53,909 bases of DNA from NCBI GenBank assembly GCA_959600905.1, contig CAUGNO010000010.1, positions 1 through 53,909 of the forward strand. The letters run 5' to 3'. Position numbers and translations under genes: made by a program. This document shows, piece by piece, positions 1-8,484 of the stretch. The notes under the pieces are model-generated. The model worked only from the letters and a program-made list of their open reading frames with translations. It was not told the DNA's origin and did not search any database. Within the stretch, counting starts at the first letter, position 1. The number at the start of each line of letters is the position of its first letter. This DNA comes from UMGS1975 sp959600905. Its GTDB lineage: Bacteria; Bacillota; Clostridia; Christensenellales; QAND01.

Positions 1-2
1 AT

Positions 3-539
3 AAAATCGACGATGGGGCAGGGCGTGCGATGCGCATTCTGCGGTGTGCATTTAAGCCAAAGGTAAACAAGATCCGGAAAAGAATGCCGCAAATCGACAG
101 CGTCATCCGTCATCAGCTGTCGAAGCTGGAAGCGCTGCAAAAGGCAAACAGCGAAGATGTAGATGCAGCGGCGGATACCTTTGCCGCGCTGCTGCAAACG
201 ATAGCGGCGCCTGGGGCGGATAGAAAAGGGCCGCTGGGCCGGTTTTTTTATAACATTGGCCGCTGGATCTATTTGCAGGATGCGATGAATGATTTTGAAC
301 AGGATATCTTTGAAAAGCAGTATAATGTTTTGGTAAACCGATACCATGACCTTGCAGATGCACAGGAAGCAATGGAGTTTTCGCTTTGGCATACCTTGGG
401 CGAAGCGGATCTTTGCATTGAACAGCTGAATCCCGGTGCACAGTCTGCAGGAATCATAGAACATATGCTAGTTTGTGCGCTGCCGGAAAAGACGCAGGCG
501 GCCTTGGATAGAGGAGGAGAAAACGCTGAACCCGTATGA
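3..539 (+). CDS. DUF5685 family protein, C-terminal part (5' truncated by window)
   Basis: The reading frame is open from the first bases of the window and a methionine at 30 is probably internal: the residues before it (KIDDGAGRA, then MRILRCAFKP) match the D-D-x-R-stretch and basic K/R helix typical of the middle of DUF5685 proteins. The visible part is helical, with conserved F/Y-N-I-G-R-W-I-Y-L-x-D-A and YNVL motifs that close this family. Function is unknown; in Clostridia such genes commonly precede a DnaJ-domain gene, as here, where the next start lies inside this gene. Family assignment is from recalled motif similarity; the 5' end is outside the window. Confidence 0.7.
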   Translation, partial: KIDDGAGRAMRILRCAFKPKVNKIRKRMPQIDSVIRHQLSKLEALQKANSEDVDAAADTFAALLQTIAAPGADRKGPLGRFFYNIGRWIYLQDAMNDFEQDIFEKQYNVLVNRYHDLADAQEAMEFSLWHTLGEADLCIEQLNPGAQSAGIIEHMLVCALPEKTQAALDRGGENAEPV

Positions 540-1173
540 TGTACTGGGCGTAAAACCAGGGGCCAGTGAAGAGGAAATTAAAAAAGCGTATCGGAGCCTG
601 GTAAAAAAATGGCATCCGGACCAATATCAAAATACTCCGAAGCATGATGAAGCGGTGGAAAAAATGAAAGAGATCAACGCCGCGTATGATATGCTGACAG
701 GCAAAAACGCAACGCCGAATTTTGGCCAGCAGGGCGGCACCGGCTATGGAGGAGGCTATGGCCAGCAGGGCTATGCCGGGCAGGGACAGAACGCAACCAA
801 GGAGCAGGTCTTCCAGTATGTGCGTATGCTGTTGCAAATGGGGGACTGGCGACGCGCGGAGATGTTCTTGACACAGGTGCAGGAACGCACGGCAGAATGG
901 CATTTTTTGATGGGTATGATCTTTTGGCAAAGTGGGCGGTATGATAGCGCGCGCATCCATTTGACCCAGGCCGTTCAGATGGATCCTTCCAATGCAGAGT
1001 ACCGGCAAAACAAAGAGCAGTTTGAAAAAAGAGGAACGCAATTCCGCGGTGGACGGCGCAGGGCGGTTACAAACCAGGATATTTTCTGCTGCAGCACGTT
1101 GTGTGCGCTCAGCTCAGTATCCATGTGCCGTGGCGGTGGGTTGCCCTGCATGTTTTTTCCGTTCTATTGTTAG
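526..1173 (+). CDS. J-domain protein with TPR-like middle and Cys-containing tail
   Basis: A DnaJ-type co-chaperone domain opens the protein (NPYDVLGVKPG, then WHPDQY with the essential HPD triad), followed by a Gly/Gln-rich linker (about residues 65-90) and a helical TPR-like segment (MGDWRRAEMFL, GRYDSARIHLTQAV). The C-terminus holds spaced cysteines (CCSTLC, MCRGGGLPC). That resembles the Cys-rich ending of clostridial DnaJ-like proteins, but with several positions changed to serine. Zinc-finger and C-terminal peptide-binding domains of true DnaJ are absent. I prefer the CTG at 526: an AGGAGG lies 8 nt upstream and the J domain begins there. An upstream ATG at 475 would add 17 unrelated basic residues. 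It overlaps the DUF5685 gene by 14 nt. Confidence 0.8.
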   Translation: MNPYDVLGVKPGASEEEIKKAYRSLVKKWHPDQYQNTPKHDEAVEKMKEINAAYDMLTGKNATPNFGQQGGTGYGGGYGQQGYAGQGQNATKEQVFQYVRMLLQMGDWRRAEMFLTQVQERTAEWHFLMGMIFWQSGRYDSARIHLTQAVQMDPSNAEYRQNKEQFEKRGTQFRGGRRRAVTNQDIFCCSTLCALSSVSMCRGGGLPCMFFPFYC

Positions 1174-1202
1174 GCAAAAGGGGAGAGGAGTCGCGTAGCC
1201 GT

Positions 1203-1733
1203 ATGGGAATTCAAAAAAGGCAGGCAAAGGGCAGTAAATATACCGCACTTGCCTGTATGTTTGGCATGATGATATGCTTATTCTTATATGTTTCGGTGTT
1301 GATGCCGCGCTTTATGACGATCATTATGCTGTTTTTGGCTAGCTCGTTGCTGGGCTGTCTTGTCGTGGAGGGGGAATTTGGCAAAGCCTTTTGGGTATAT
1401 GTAGCAACAAGCGTGTTTGGCTTGTTCATGGTAGGGGGCATCTATGGGATGATGCCGTACTTCTTGTTTTGCGGCTGGTACCCGATTTTAAAATTTGCCT
1501 TGGAAGAATCTAGAGATAAGATCATCGTATTTGCCATCAAAATGATGCTGTTCAATTTGTTGATGGCGCTGGCAGTTTTTTTGGCGCCGCAACCTGTATT
1601 TACACCCTATGCCACAAATTTGCCAGCCTGGTTGATGGCGCTGATCTTCAATGCATTCTTCCTGCTCTATGATGGTTGGAGCTCCTTGGTAGCATTGGTA
1701 TATGCCAATCATATCAGGCAATACTTATTATAA
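1203..1733 (+). CDS. Multi-pass membrane protein of unknown function
   Basis: A 176-residue protein made almost entirely of hydrophobic helices: roughly five membrane segments (about residues 13-30, 35-50, 58-78, 103-123, 138-165) with the motif YFLFCGWYPILK in the middle. I recognise it only as a hypothetical integral membrane protein seen next to DnaJ-like genes in Clostridia; no enzymatic motif is visible. The ATG at 1203 is preceded by GAGAGGAG with a rather long 12-nt spacing. Upstream in-frame codons to 1101 overlap the DnaJ gene and encode an unrelated sequence, so they are not used. It ends just before an intrinsic terminator. Confidence 0.6.
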   Translation: MGIQKRQAKGSKYTALACMFGMMICLFLYVSVLMPRFMTIIMLFLASSLLGCLVVEGEFGKAFWVYVATSVFGLFMVGGIYGMMPYFLFCGWYPILKFALEESRDKIIVFAIKMMLFNLLMALAVFLAPQPVFTPYATNLPAWLMALIFNAFFLLYDGWSSLVALVYANHIRQYLL

Positions 1734-1741
1734 GATGATCG

Positions 1742-1768
1742 AAAAACGCCGTTTTAAGGCGTTTTTTT
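1742..1768 (+). terminator. Intrinsic terminator after the DUF5685-DnaJ-membrane gene set
   Basis: AAACGCC and GGCGTTT form the stem around a TTTTAA-type loop, followed by a run of T. It lies 9 nt after the stop of the membrane protein gene and separates it from the arsR-type gene. Confidence 0.8.
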
Positions 1769-1777
1769 ATTGCGATC

Positions 1778-1806
1778 TTGACAAAAAATAAGACAAATAA
1801 TAATAT
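1778..1806 (+). promoter_or_regulatory. Sigma-A type promoter of the ArsR gene
   Basis: TTGACA at 1778-1783 and TAATAT at 1801-1806 are separated by exactly 17 nt and lie 44 nt before the ArsR start codon. Confidence 0.85.
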
Positions 1807-1849
1807 CAGTATAAATAAATGTATTGTTGTTGGGTGGGAGGAATCAACC

Positions 1850-2272
1850 ATGGAGGCCAATTCGGAAAGCAGGGCATTCGAGCAGGAGCGCATGCAGCAT
1901 AGCGATGTGGAAGCGTCTGTGCAGGATACAGTAGAACCGGTGCGCAAGATGAGCCAAATGCGCCAGCTGGTCATGGACTATGGAACAAGCCAGCAGGCCG
2001 CACAGTTTTTTAAGACGTTTGCGGACGGCACCAGGCTGCGGCTTTTGCAGGCGTTGAGCGTGCGGGAGATGTGCGTTACGGATCTATGCCACTTGTTGGA
2101 AATGTCACAGCCTGCGGTATCCAACCACCTGCGTGTGTTGAATAACCAGCGCATTGTGAAATCCAGACGCAGCGGTAAAAATATTTTTTATTCTTTGGAT
2201 GGGTGGCATATCAATGCCATCATTGGAATGGCGATGGAATATTTGTCTATGAATGGAACGCAGATCTGGTAA
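1850..2272 (+). CDS. ArsR/SmtB-family transcriptional regulator
   Basis: The 140-residue protein has a winged-helix core: FFKTFADGTRLRLLQAL, then MSQPAVSNHLRVL as recognition helix and KNIFYSL as the wing. In the alpha-3 position where metal sensors carry cysteines it reads EMCVTDLCHLL, keeping two cysteines five residues apart, whereas ArsR has CVCDLC. The SmtB-type alpha-5 ligands are not clearly kept (WHINAI...MEYL). It may therefore sense arsenic or metal, or a redox signal, or nothing of the kind. An unusually long (about 45 residues) polar N-terminal tail precedes the domain. The ATG at 1850 follows GGGAGG with good spacing. No resistance gene is adjacent, so its regulon is unknown. Confidence 0.85.
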   Translation: MEANSESRAFEQERMQHSDVEASVQDTVEPVRKMSQMRQLVMDYGTSQQAAQFFKTFADGTRLRLLQALSVREMCVTDLCHLLEMSQPAVSNHLRVLNNQRIVKSRRSGKNIFYSLDGWHINAIIGMAMEYLSMNGTQIW

Positions 2273-2285
2273 TGGATAGGGCTGT

Positions 2286-2314
2286 TTGCATATTCCATCC
2301 CCCTCGCCTATAAT
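2286..2314 (+). promoter_or_regulatory. Sigma-A type promoter for the FHA-FtsW-PBP operon
   Basis: TTGCAT at 2286-2291 and TATAAT at 2309-2314 with a 17-nt spacer, 35 nt before the proposed TTG start of the FHA gene. This is the only strong promoter I see before the long gene train that follows. Confidence 0.8.
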
Positions 2315-2348
2315 AGGGCATAACTACCGGAAAGGAGTGTGTTGGCAT

Positions 2349-2813
2349 TTGACCGATACTGTTATAAGCATTGTGACCGACATATCCAGGTTCTGGTTTT
2401 TGTTGATTACGCTTTATATTTTGATACGATTGATCGATCATTCCTTGACGGAATATTCCTTTCGGAAGGAAATGCTCAACTATGGGCCGGGCCAAATCTT
2501 TGGGGAATTGGTCGTTCAGCAGAAAACATCTAAAAACCGGCTGAAACCTCCTGCGCAGCGCTTCGGCTTAAAATGGGAAAATACCATTGGAAGCCATCGG
2601 CTCTGTGATGTATGCGTTTCCGATGATACGGTTGCCAAACGCCATGCCGTATTGTATATGGCAAGAGGGCAGGCATATATCTCTCCTTTGGGGCATGCAG
2701 AGGTCATGATAAACGGGAAACCGGCGGAAAAAGGGGAAGAGGTCTATGATGGCGACGTATTGACGCTTGGCAATACGAGCCTTAGGCTGAATCTTTATAC
2801 GGAGGAGGCGTAA
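2349..2813 (+). CDS. Membrane-anchored FHA-domain protein
   Basis: A single N-terminal membrane helix (about residues 8-28) is followed by a forkhead-associated phosphopeptide-binding domain in the C-terminal half. Its motifs are TIGSHRLCDVCV, DDTVAKRHAVL (the S/T-x-x-H type core) and VMINGK...DGDVLTLGN. FHA domains bind phosphothreonine. Beside FtsW/RodA and a transpeptidase, this one probably links Ser/Thr kinase signalling to wall synthesis, as in the fhaB-rodA-pbpA arrangement of Actinobacteria. The TTG at 2349 is chosen because GGAAAGGAG lies about 11 nt upstream; the in-frame ATG at 2286 falls inside the promoter. The next gene begins 1 nt after the stop. Confidence 0.8.
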   Translation: MTDTVISIVTDISRFWFLLITLYILIRLIDHSLTEYSFRKEMLNYGPGQIFGELVVQQKTSKNRLKPPAQRFGLKWENTIGSHRLCDVCVSDDTVAKRHAVLYMARGQAYISPLGHAEVMINGKPAEKGEEVYDGDVLTLGNTSLRLNLYTEEA

Positions 2814-2814
2814 G

Positions 2815-4335
2815 ATGTCTAGAAATCGCAGACGGAGACCCAGCTTAACCAGCGTGGTCTTTATGATGATCTTGTTCGATATCAGCGCCTTTGCCATCTT
2901 GATCATGAATAGCGAGACATTTGACCCGCTCTCCCTGGTTGCCATGTCGGCCACGGTGCTGTTGCTGATTTTTCAATATTTTATTCTGTCGGTATTTTTC
3001 CCCAACTGTGATCGAACAGTATTGGTCATCGCCAATTTTTTGGTATCGGTGGGGCTGATCATTCAATTCCGCATATCTCCCAGCGTAGCGATGAAGCAGT
3101 TGGTTTGGATCGGTATTGGCATGGTCTGTATGATCGTGACGACGCTGGCCATTCGCCGTTCCAAGATCTGGCCGACGCTGTGGAAAACCCTTATTGTATT
3201 GAGCGTGCTGTTTTTGGCTTCGGCGGTCGTGCTTGGCTCTGAAAAGTTTGGCGCCAGCAACTGGATTAACCTGGGCCCCTTTTCTTTCCAGCCTTCGGAG
3301 TTTGTTAAAATCATGCTGATTTTTGTGCTGGCTGCCTTGTTGGGCCGTGAAAGAAACATGAAGACCATGATTTTAGCGGCCTGCTATGTAGGCGCTTGCC
3401 TTCTGCTTTTGCTGCTGCAAAAGGACCTGGGCGCAGCGCTGCTATATGCGGGGACCGCCATCATCATGCTGTATATTGCCACAGGAAGCAAACTGCTGGT
3501 GGCAGGCTCGGCTGCTGTGGGGGCAGGGGGCGCTTTTGTGGCATACAAGATGTTCTCCCATGTGCGCGTGCGCGTAGCGCTGTGGGAAAACCCTTGGGCA
3601 ATGTATGAAAAGCAAGGCTATCAGGTTGTGCAGGGGCTTATTGCCATTGCAAGCGGCGGCTTGTTTGGCCTGGGGCTGATGCAGGGAGCGCCCAAGTCTA
3701 TCCCTGCGGCGCACACAGACTATATCTTTGCAGTGATTTGCTCCGAATTTGGCATCTTATTTGGGCTGGCGCTATTGGTATTCTATTTGATTTTCATCAT
3801 CAGGGGCGCCATCATTGCGATGGATTGCCGCAACAGCTTTGATGCGCTGGTGGCCATCGGCTGCGTATCTATGCTGGCGTTGCAAAGCTTTATCATCATA
3901 GGCGGGGTCACAAAATTCATTCCGCTGACGGGCATTACAATGCCGTTTGTGTCCTATGGCGGCAGCAGTATTTTGTCTTGCTTTTTCATATTGGGCATAC
4001 TTGAAGGGCTTGCGGTGAAAAACGGAGATGCGGACGAGGTAGAGTTTGCAGAATGGAACGAGCAACAGGAAGCCTGGGAAGATGACTATTACGATGAAGA
4101 TGCGTATGACTACGACGGCTATGAAAACGATTATGGCTATGAAGAAGAGTCCTATTATCAGGAACGCTCCTATACCAGCAGACGCAATAGGCAGACAGAG
4201 CCGGAGCCGATGACAAGACGAGAGGCCAAACGCCAGGCCAAGCAGGCTAAGGCACAGGCAAAGGAGGATTATAAGCAAGCTAAGCAGCGCGCCAAAGAGC
4301 AAGCGAAACGGAGAAATCGGAGGCCGAGCAGATGA
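2815..4335 (+). CDS. FtsW/RodA/SpoVE-family peptidoglycan glycosyltransferase
   Basis: A SEDS-family polytopic membrane enzyme polymerising lipid II into glycan strands. Family hallmarks are SNWINLGPFSFQPSEFVKI, LLQKDLGAAL (with the catalytic Asp position) and TGITMPFVSYGGSS near the end of the membrane domain. The 506-residue length is explained by an unusual cytoplasmic tail (about residues 404-506). The first half is packed with Asp, Glu and Tyr; the second is an Ala/Lys/Gln/Arg-rich, coiled-coil-like basic segment. It is translated with the downstream class B PBP (ATGA overlap), its probable transpeptidase partner. Division, elongation and sporulation roles cannot be separated from sequence alone. 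Confidence 0.9.
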   Translation: MSRNRRRRPSLTSVVFMMILFDISAFAILIMNSETFDPLSLVAMSATVLLLIFQYFILSVFFPNCDRTVLVIANFLVSVGLIIQFRISPSVAMKQLVWIGIGMVCMIVTTLAIRRSKIWPTLWKTLIVLSVLFLASAVVLGSEKFGASNWINLGPFSFQPSEFVKIMLIFVLAALLGRERNMKTMILAACYVGACLLLLLLQKDLGAALLYAGTAIIMLYIATGSKLLVAGSAAVGAGGAFVAYKMFSHVRVRVALWENPWAMYEKQGYQVVQGLIAIASGGLFGLGLMQGAPKSIPAAHTDYIFAVICSEFGILFGLALLVFYLIFIIRGAIIAMDCRNSFDALVAIGCVSMLALQSFIIIGGVTKFIPLTGITMPFVSYGGSSILSCFFILGILEGLAVKNGDADEVEFAEWNEQQEAWEDDYYDEDAYDYDGYENDYGYEEESYYQERSYTSRRNRQTEPEPMTRREAKRQAKQAKAQAKEDYKQAKQRAKEQAKRRNRRPSR

Positions 4336-5741
4336 AGGAGTTAAGAGGACATATTCGGTCTGTGCTCATCGGATTTATCGTATTGTTCCTCATTTTGGGA
4401 GCATACATTGGATACAGCGTTACCACAAACGGAACCAGATGGTTTGTATCGTCCTATAACCCTGTATTGAAGCAGCAAAAGGAGAATGTAAAGGCTGGTT
4501 CTATTTTGGATCGTAACTATGTAGTGTTGGCGGAAAGCGACGATGATGGCGACCGTATCTATAATAAGGATGCGACCGTGCGCAAGGCAATGAGCCATAC
4601 AGTGGGTGATCCCTATGGCATTGCCTCGGCCGGCATCGAATCCTTTCATGCCAAGTACCTACTGGGCTTTTCCGGCAATATCTTTGAACGGATCTATCAA
4701 TCCATCACGATGGATAAGCGCATCGGAGATAATGTCGTCTGTACAGTAGATAGCAAGCTGGCTTCGTATATCTACAATAAGATGGGTGATAGAAGCGGCG
4801 CCGTGGTGGTGATGAATTATAAGACCGGGGAGATTCTGGCTTCGGTGTCTACGCCAGGGTTTGACCCCAAATCCATCAAAGAGCCTTCGGAAGACGATGC
4901 GGGCAGCCAGCTGGTAAACCGGGCGACTATGGGCAGATATACGCCTGGCTCTGTATTCAAGCTGGTAACGGCGGCAGCTGTGCTGGAATATAAACCGGAG
5001 CTTGCCAGCAAAACATATACCTGCACGGGTGAAGTCGATTATGGAGAGGACGGCAGGGTAACCTGCTCCGGCGGCGCTGTGCACGGGGAACTGAATCTGA
5101 ATGGGGCTGTTACGAAATCCTGTAACTGTGTTTTTGCACAGATTGCCCAAGATCTTGGCCGGAACAATTTGAAAAAAATGGCGGAAAAGCTGGGATACAA
5201 CGAGGATTTTCTCTTTGATGATCTGATGATCTATCAATCCAGCTATGATGTTAGCGATGCCCGGGATATCGATTATGCTTGGTCTTCCGTAGGACAGTAT
5301 AAGGATACGGCTAGCCCCATGCACGTTTGCATGATTACATCGGCCATTGCCAACGATGGCGTGATGATGGAGCCAAAGCTCATCAAGAGCGTGATGAACT
5401 ATCGCAACTTTGAATATATCAAAATGACCAGCAATACCTACCGCCGCTGCATGAGCCAGCAAACGGCAGAGCAGCTACAGGAGATGATGGTCAACGTCGT
5501 AAAAAACGGAACAGGGAAATCTGCCGCCGTTAAGGGCGTTACGGTGGCAGGGAAAACCGGTACAGCAGAGGTATCGGACAATAAGGAGACCAAGCCGCAT
5601 GCATGGTTTACTGGCTTTATCCAGGACGAGGAGTATCCATACGCCATCGTTGTCATGATTGAAAACGCGGGCGGCGGTGGCAGCCAGGCTGCCCCTATTG
5701 CGGCCTCTGTATTGAAAAAAACCATGGAGCTGATCAAATAG
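4332..5741 (+). CDS. Class B penicillin-binding protein (transpeptidase)
   Basis: One N-terminal membrane anchor (residues 10-31) precedes a periplasm-facing dimerisation part and a transpeptidase domain with all three active-site motifs: S207-V-F-K (in TPGSVFK), S263-C-N and K408-T-G. At 469 residues it is short for class B PBPs and resembles the PbpA type encoded next to RodA/FtsW in Actinobacteria. It cross-links peptide stems in strands made by the upstream SEDS enzyme; the two reading frames overlap by 4 nt, which fits stoichiometric co-production. No PASTA domains are present. Confidence 0.92.
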   Translation: MKELRGHIRSVLIGFIVLFLILGAYIGYSVTTNGTRWFVSSYNPVLKQQKENVKAGSILDRNYVVLAESDDDGDRIYNKDATVRKAMSHTVGDPYGIASAGIESFHAKYLLGFSGNIFERIYQSITMDKRIGDNVVCTVDSKLASYIYNKMGDRSGAVVVMNYKTGEILASVSTPGFDPKSIKEPSEDDAGSQLVNRATMGRYTPGSVFKLVTAAAVLEYKPELASKTYTCTGEVDYGEDGRVTCSGGAVHGELNLNGAVTKSCNCVFAQIAQDLGRNNLKKMAEKLGYNEDFLFDDLMIYQSSYDVSDARDIDYAWSSVGQYKDTASPMHVCMITSAIANDGVMMEPKLIKSVMNYRNFEYIKMTSNTYRRCMSQQTAEQLQEMMVNVVKNGTGKSAAVKGVTVAGKTGTAEVSDNKETKPHAWFTGFIQDEEYPYAIVVMIENAGGGGSQAAPIAASVLKKTMELIK

Positions 5742-5742
5742 G

Positions 5743-7644
5743 ATGAATGATAGGATCGAGGCGATCTTAAAAACACTGCCGGATCATCCCGGCGTATATC
5801 TAATGAAAGATAAGGACGGGGAAATCATTTACGTCGGCAAGGCCATCTCGCTGAAAAATAGGGTGCGCCAATACTTTCATTCCCATAAAAACCATAGCAG
5901 TAAGGTGATTGCTATGGTGCGTAAGATAGAGGATATACAATATATTTTGGTGGATAGCGAGATGGAAGCGCTGATCCTGGAATGCAATCTCATCAAAAAA
6001 TACCGGCCGCATTATAACATCCTGATGAAGGACGATAAGCAATACCCTTATATGCGCATCGACTTTTCCGACCCGTTTGCACGGGTGGAGGTCGTGCGCA
6101 AGGTGGAAAACGATGGCGCCAAATACTATGGGCCTTTTTTAAGCGCCGTGGCGCTTACCGACGTATTGGATGCCGTGGCGAAAAACTTTCCGCTGCGCAC
6201 CTGTAAAAAGGATATAGCAAAGGCGAGGGCCAGGCATGAGCGCCCTTGCTTAAATTATCAAATCGGCCGGTGCTCTGCGCCGTGCGCAGGCAAGATCTCC
6301 GAAGAGGAGTACGGGGTGCTGCTGGAACAGGTAAGCGCCTTTTTGCAGGGAAAATACGATACCCTGTTGAAAGAATTGAAAGCGGAGATGGAAAAATGCG
6401 CAGAGCAGATGGAATATGAGCAGGCCGCCATTTGGAGGGATCGCATCCGCAATGTAGAACGCGTGATCCAGCGTCAGAAAGCGGCGGAAACCAATTTGTC
6501 CGAACGAGATGTGCTCGCCATCAAGCGCTTGGAGGGTGATGCCATGGTGCAGTGCTTTGGCGTACGCGATGGCAAGCTTTCCCAAAGCCGCCAGTTCCTT
6601 TGGGAGGATGTGGATCAGGAAACGGACGCTGAGATTTTGTTGGCGTTTGTAAAGCAATATTACGAAAGGCAAACGCACATCCCTAGGGAAATTTTGCTGC
6701 CCTTCACGTTGGAAGAACAAGAACTTGTGCAGCAATATCTGTCCGGGCTACGGGGCCATAAGGTACAGCTATTGGTGCCGCAGCGCGGCGAGAAAAAACA
6801 TTTGGTGGAATTGGCAGAGCAAAATGCGGCGGAAGGCCTAGAGAAGCGTAAGCTGCGCCGCGAGCATCAATATATGCGCCACGAGGGTGCCGTCAAACTG
6901 TTGGCAGAGGAACTGGGACTATCCCGCATGCCGCACCGCATGGAGTGCTTTGATATCTCGCATACCCAGGGCGTAGACAACGTGGCCAGCATGGTGGTAT
7001 GCATCGATGGAAAACCGGCTCGTAAGGAGTATCGTCGCTTTAAGACAAAAACAGTGGAGGGCGCAGACGACTTTAAAAGTATGAACGAGGTGGTAAAACG
7101 CCGGTTGCTGCGCTCCATGGAGCCGGACGAAGCTTCGCAAAAGGCCTTTGGCAATTTGCCAGATCTCATGGTTATCGACGGCGGCAGGGGGCAGCTCAAC
7201 GCGGCGCTGCGGGCCATGGATGAGGTAGGCTTGCACATTCCTACCATCGGGTTGGCCAAGCAGCTGGAGGAGGTGTATGTGCCGGAGCGGGATGAAACCG
7301 TGATGCTGGATCGAAAATCTCCGGCATTGCACGTTTTACAGCGCATTCGCGATGAAGCGCATCGGTTTGCCATAACATACCACCGTTCGTTGCGCGCTTC
7401 GCACGAACTGACAAGTGCGCTGGATGAAATTCCTGGCATTGGGCCAAAGCGCCGCCGCCAGCTTTTGATGCAGTATAAGACCATCGACCAGATCAAGCAG
7501 GCCAGCTTAGAGGATCTGTTGGCGGTGGAAGGCATGAACCATGCCAGTGCAGAGGCTGTATACACGTGGGCGCATAAGGATGGACAAACCACGGACGGCC
7601 ACAGTATAATGAACAAAAATGCAGCGCAGCAGGCGCAGCGTTAA
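5743..7644 (+). CDS. uvrC: Excinuclease ABC subunit C
   Basis: UvrC makes the two incisions flanking a lesion during nucleotide excision repair. An N-terminal GIY-YIG nuclease (HPGVYLMKDKDGEIIYVGKA) is followed by a cysteine cluster (CLNYQIGRCSAPCAG), a UvrB-interacting UVR segment (MEYEQAAIWRDRIRNVE), the RNase-H-like second nuclease domain (FDISHTQG and LMVIDGGRGQLNAA) and a C-terminal helix-hairpin-helix (IPGIGPKRRRQLL). At 633 residues it is full length. The start lies 1 nt after the PBP stop, so it is part of the same transcript; uvrA and uvrB are not in the window. Confidence 0.97.
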   Translation: MNDRIEAILKTLPDHPGVYLMKDKDGEIIYVGKAISLKNRVRQYFHSHKNHSSKVIAMVRKIEDIQYILVDSEMEALILECNLIKKYRPHYNILMKDDKQYPYMRIDFSDPFARVEVVRKVENDGAKYYGPFLSAVALTDVLDAVAKNFPLRTCKKDIAKARARHERPCLNYQIGRCSAPCAGKISEEEYGVLLEQVSAFLQGKYDTLLKELKAEMEKCAEQMEYEQAAIWRDRIRNVERVIQRQKAAETNLSERDVLAIKRLEGDAMVQCFGVRDGKLSQSRQFLWEDVDQETDAEILLAFVKQYYERQTHIPREILLPFTLEEQELVQQYLSGLRGHKVQLLVPQRGEKKHLVELAEQNAAEGLEKRKLRREHQYMRHEGAVKLLAEELGLSRMPHRMECFDISHTQGVDNVASMVVCIDGKPARKEYRRFKTKTVEGADDFKSMNEVVKRRLLRSMEPDEASQKAFGNLPDLMVIDGGRGQLNAALRAMDEVGLHIPTIGLAKQLEEVYVPERDETVMLDRKSPALHVLQRIRDEAHRFAITYHRSLRASHELTSALDEIPGIGPKRRRQLLMQYKTIDQIKQASLEDLLAVEGMNHASAEAVYTWAHKDGQTTDGHSIMNKNAAQQAQR

Positions 7645-7680
7645 ATCGCGTCTGTGTGTTTGGTAGGAGGAAAATGTACG

Positions 7681-8484
7681 ATGCAGTATAAGTTGTTGGC
7701 GTTGGATATCGATGGAACCCTGGTAAATTCCGAGGGAAAGATTACGCCGCGGGTCAAACAGGCCATTCGGCAGGCAGTAGATGCGGGCTGCCATGTGATG
7801 CTCGCTACCGGCCGCTTTTATCGCGGGATGATCAAGATTCAGGAAGAGCTTGGGTTGACGGTGCCGTGCATGGTCTATGGCGGTGCGCAGATCGTGGACA
7901 ACGGTAAACGCTTGTATGAAGTATCCATTGATCCTCAAACAACTTATGAGTGCATGCAGTGGGCCAATGAAATGGGTCTGTATGTGCAGACCTATGAGGG
8001 AGACAATTACTTTTTTGAAAAGCATACGCCGTACAGCGACCTATATGCAAAGGGCATTGGCATAGAGGGGGAGGAAATGCCGGGTATGACGAGCCGGAAG
8101 GATCTAGCTTCGCCGAAGATTCTCGGCATTGATGAGCCGGACCGTATCCGAGAATTGCAGGATATTGCAAGGGAGAAATTTGCCGGGCGCTTGCAGGTGG
8201 CCATTTCCAAACCCAGGTATTTGGAAATTACCAATCCAAAGGTAAATAAGGGCATTGCATTGGAATTTTTATGTAAGCATTACGGCTTGAAACCGGAAAA
8301 CTGCATCGCCATTGGAGATGGCACCATCGATGCGCCGATGATCGAATATGCCGGTCTGGGCGTTGCAATGGAAAATGCGGATGATATGACCAAATCCGTG
8401 GCAAACTTGATTTGTCCCAGCAACGATGAGGATGGGGTTGCTTACATTATAGATAAGTATATCCTAGGAGGCGAAACAGCGTGA
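7681..8484 (+). CDS. Cof-type HAD-IIB phosphatase
   Basis: A haloacid-dehalogenase superfamily phosphatase of 267 residues. The nucleophile motif is LALDIDGTLVNSEG, motif II is MLATGR, and motifs III/IV are K at NPKVNKG and GDGTIDAPMIEYAGLGVAM. This arrangement with a large IIB cap is typical of sugar-phosphate or flavin/pyridoxal phosphate phosphatases, but the substrate cannot be predicted. The ATG at 7681 follows TAGGAGG; the upstream ATG gives nine extra unrelated residues. Its stop overlaps the GTG start of hprK. Confidence 0.9.
   Translation: MQYKLLALDIDGTLVNSEGKITPRVKQAIRQAVDAGCHVMLATGRFYRGMIKIQEELGLTVPCMVYGGAQIVDNGKRLYEVSIDPQTTYECMQWANEMGLYVQTYEGDNYFFEKHTPYSDLYAKGIGIEGEEMPGMTSRKDLASPKILGIDEPDRIRELQDIAREKFAGRLQVAISKPRYLEITNPKVNKGIALEFLCKHYGLKPENCIAIGDGTIDAPMIEYAGLGVAMENADDMTKSVANLICPSNDEDGVAYIIDKYILGGETA

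Noticed and set aside
1101..1733. Longer version of the membrane protein starting at 1101
   Set aside because: The first 34 codons overlap the DnaJ gene and lack an RBS; the ATG at 1203 begins the typical sequence.
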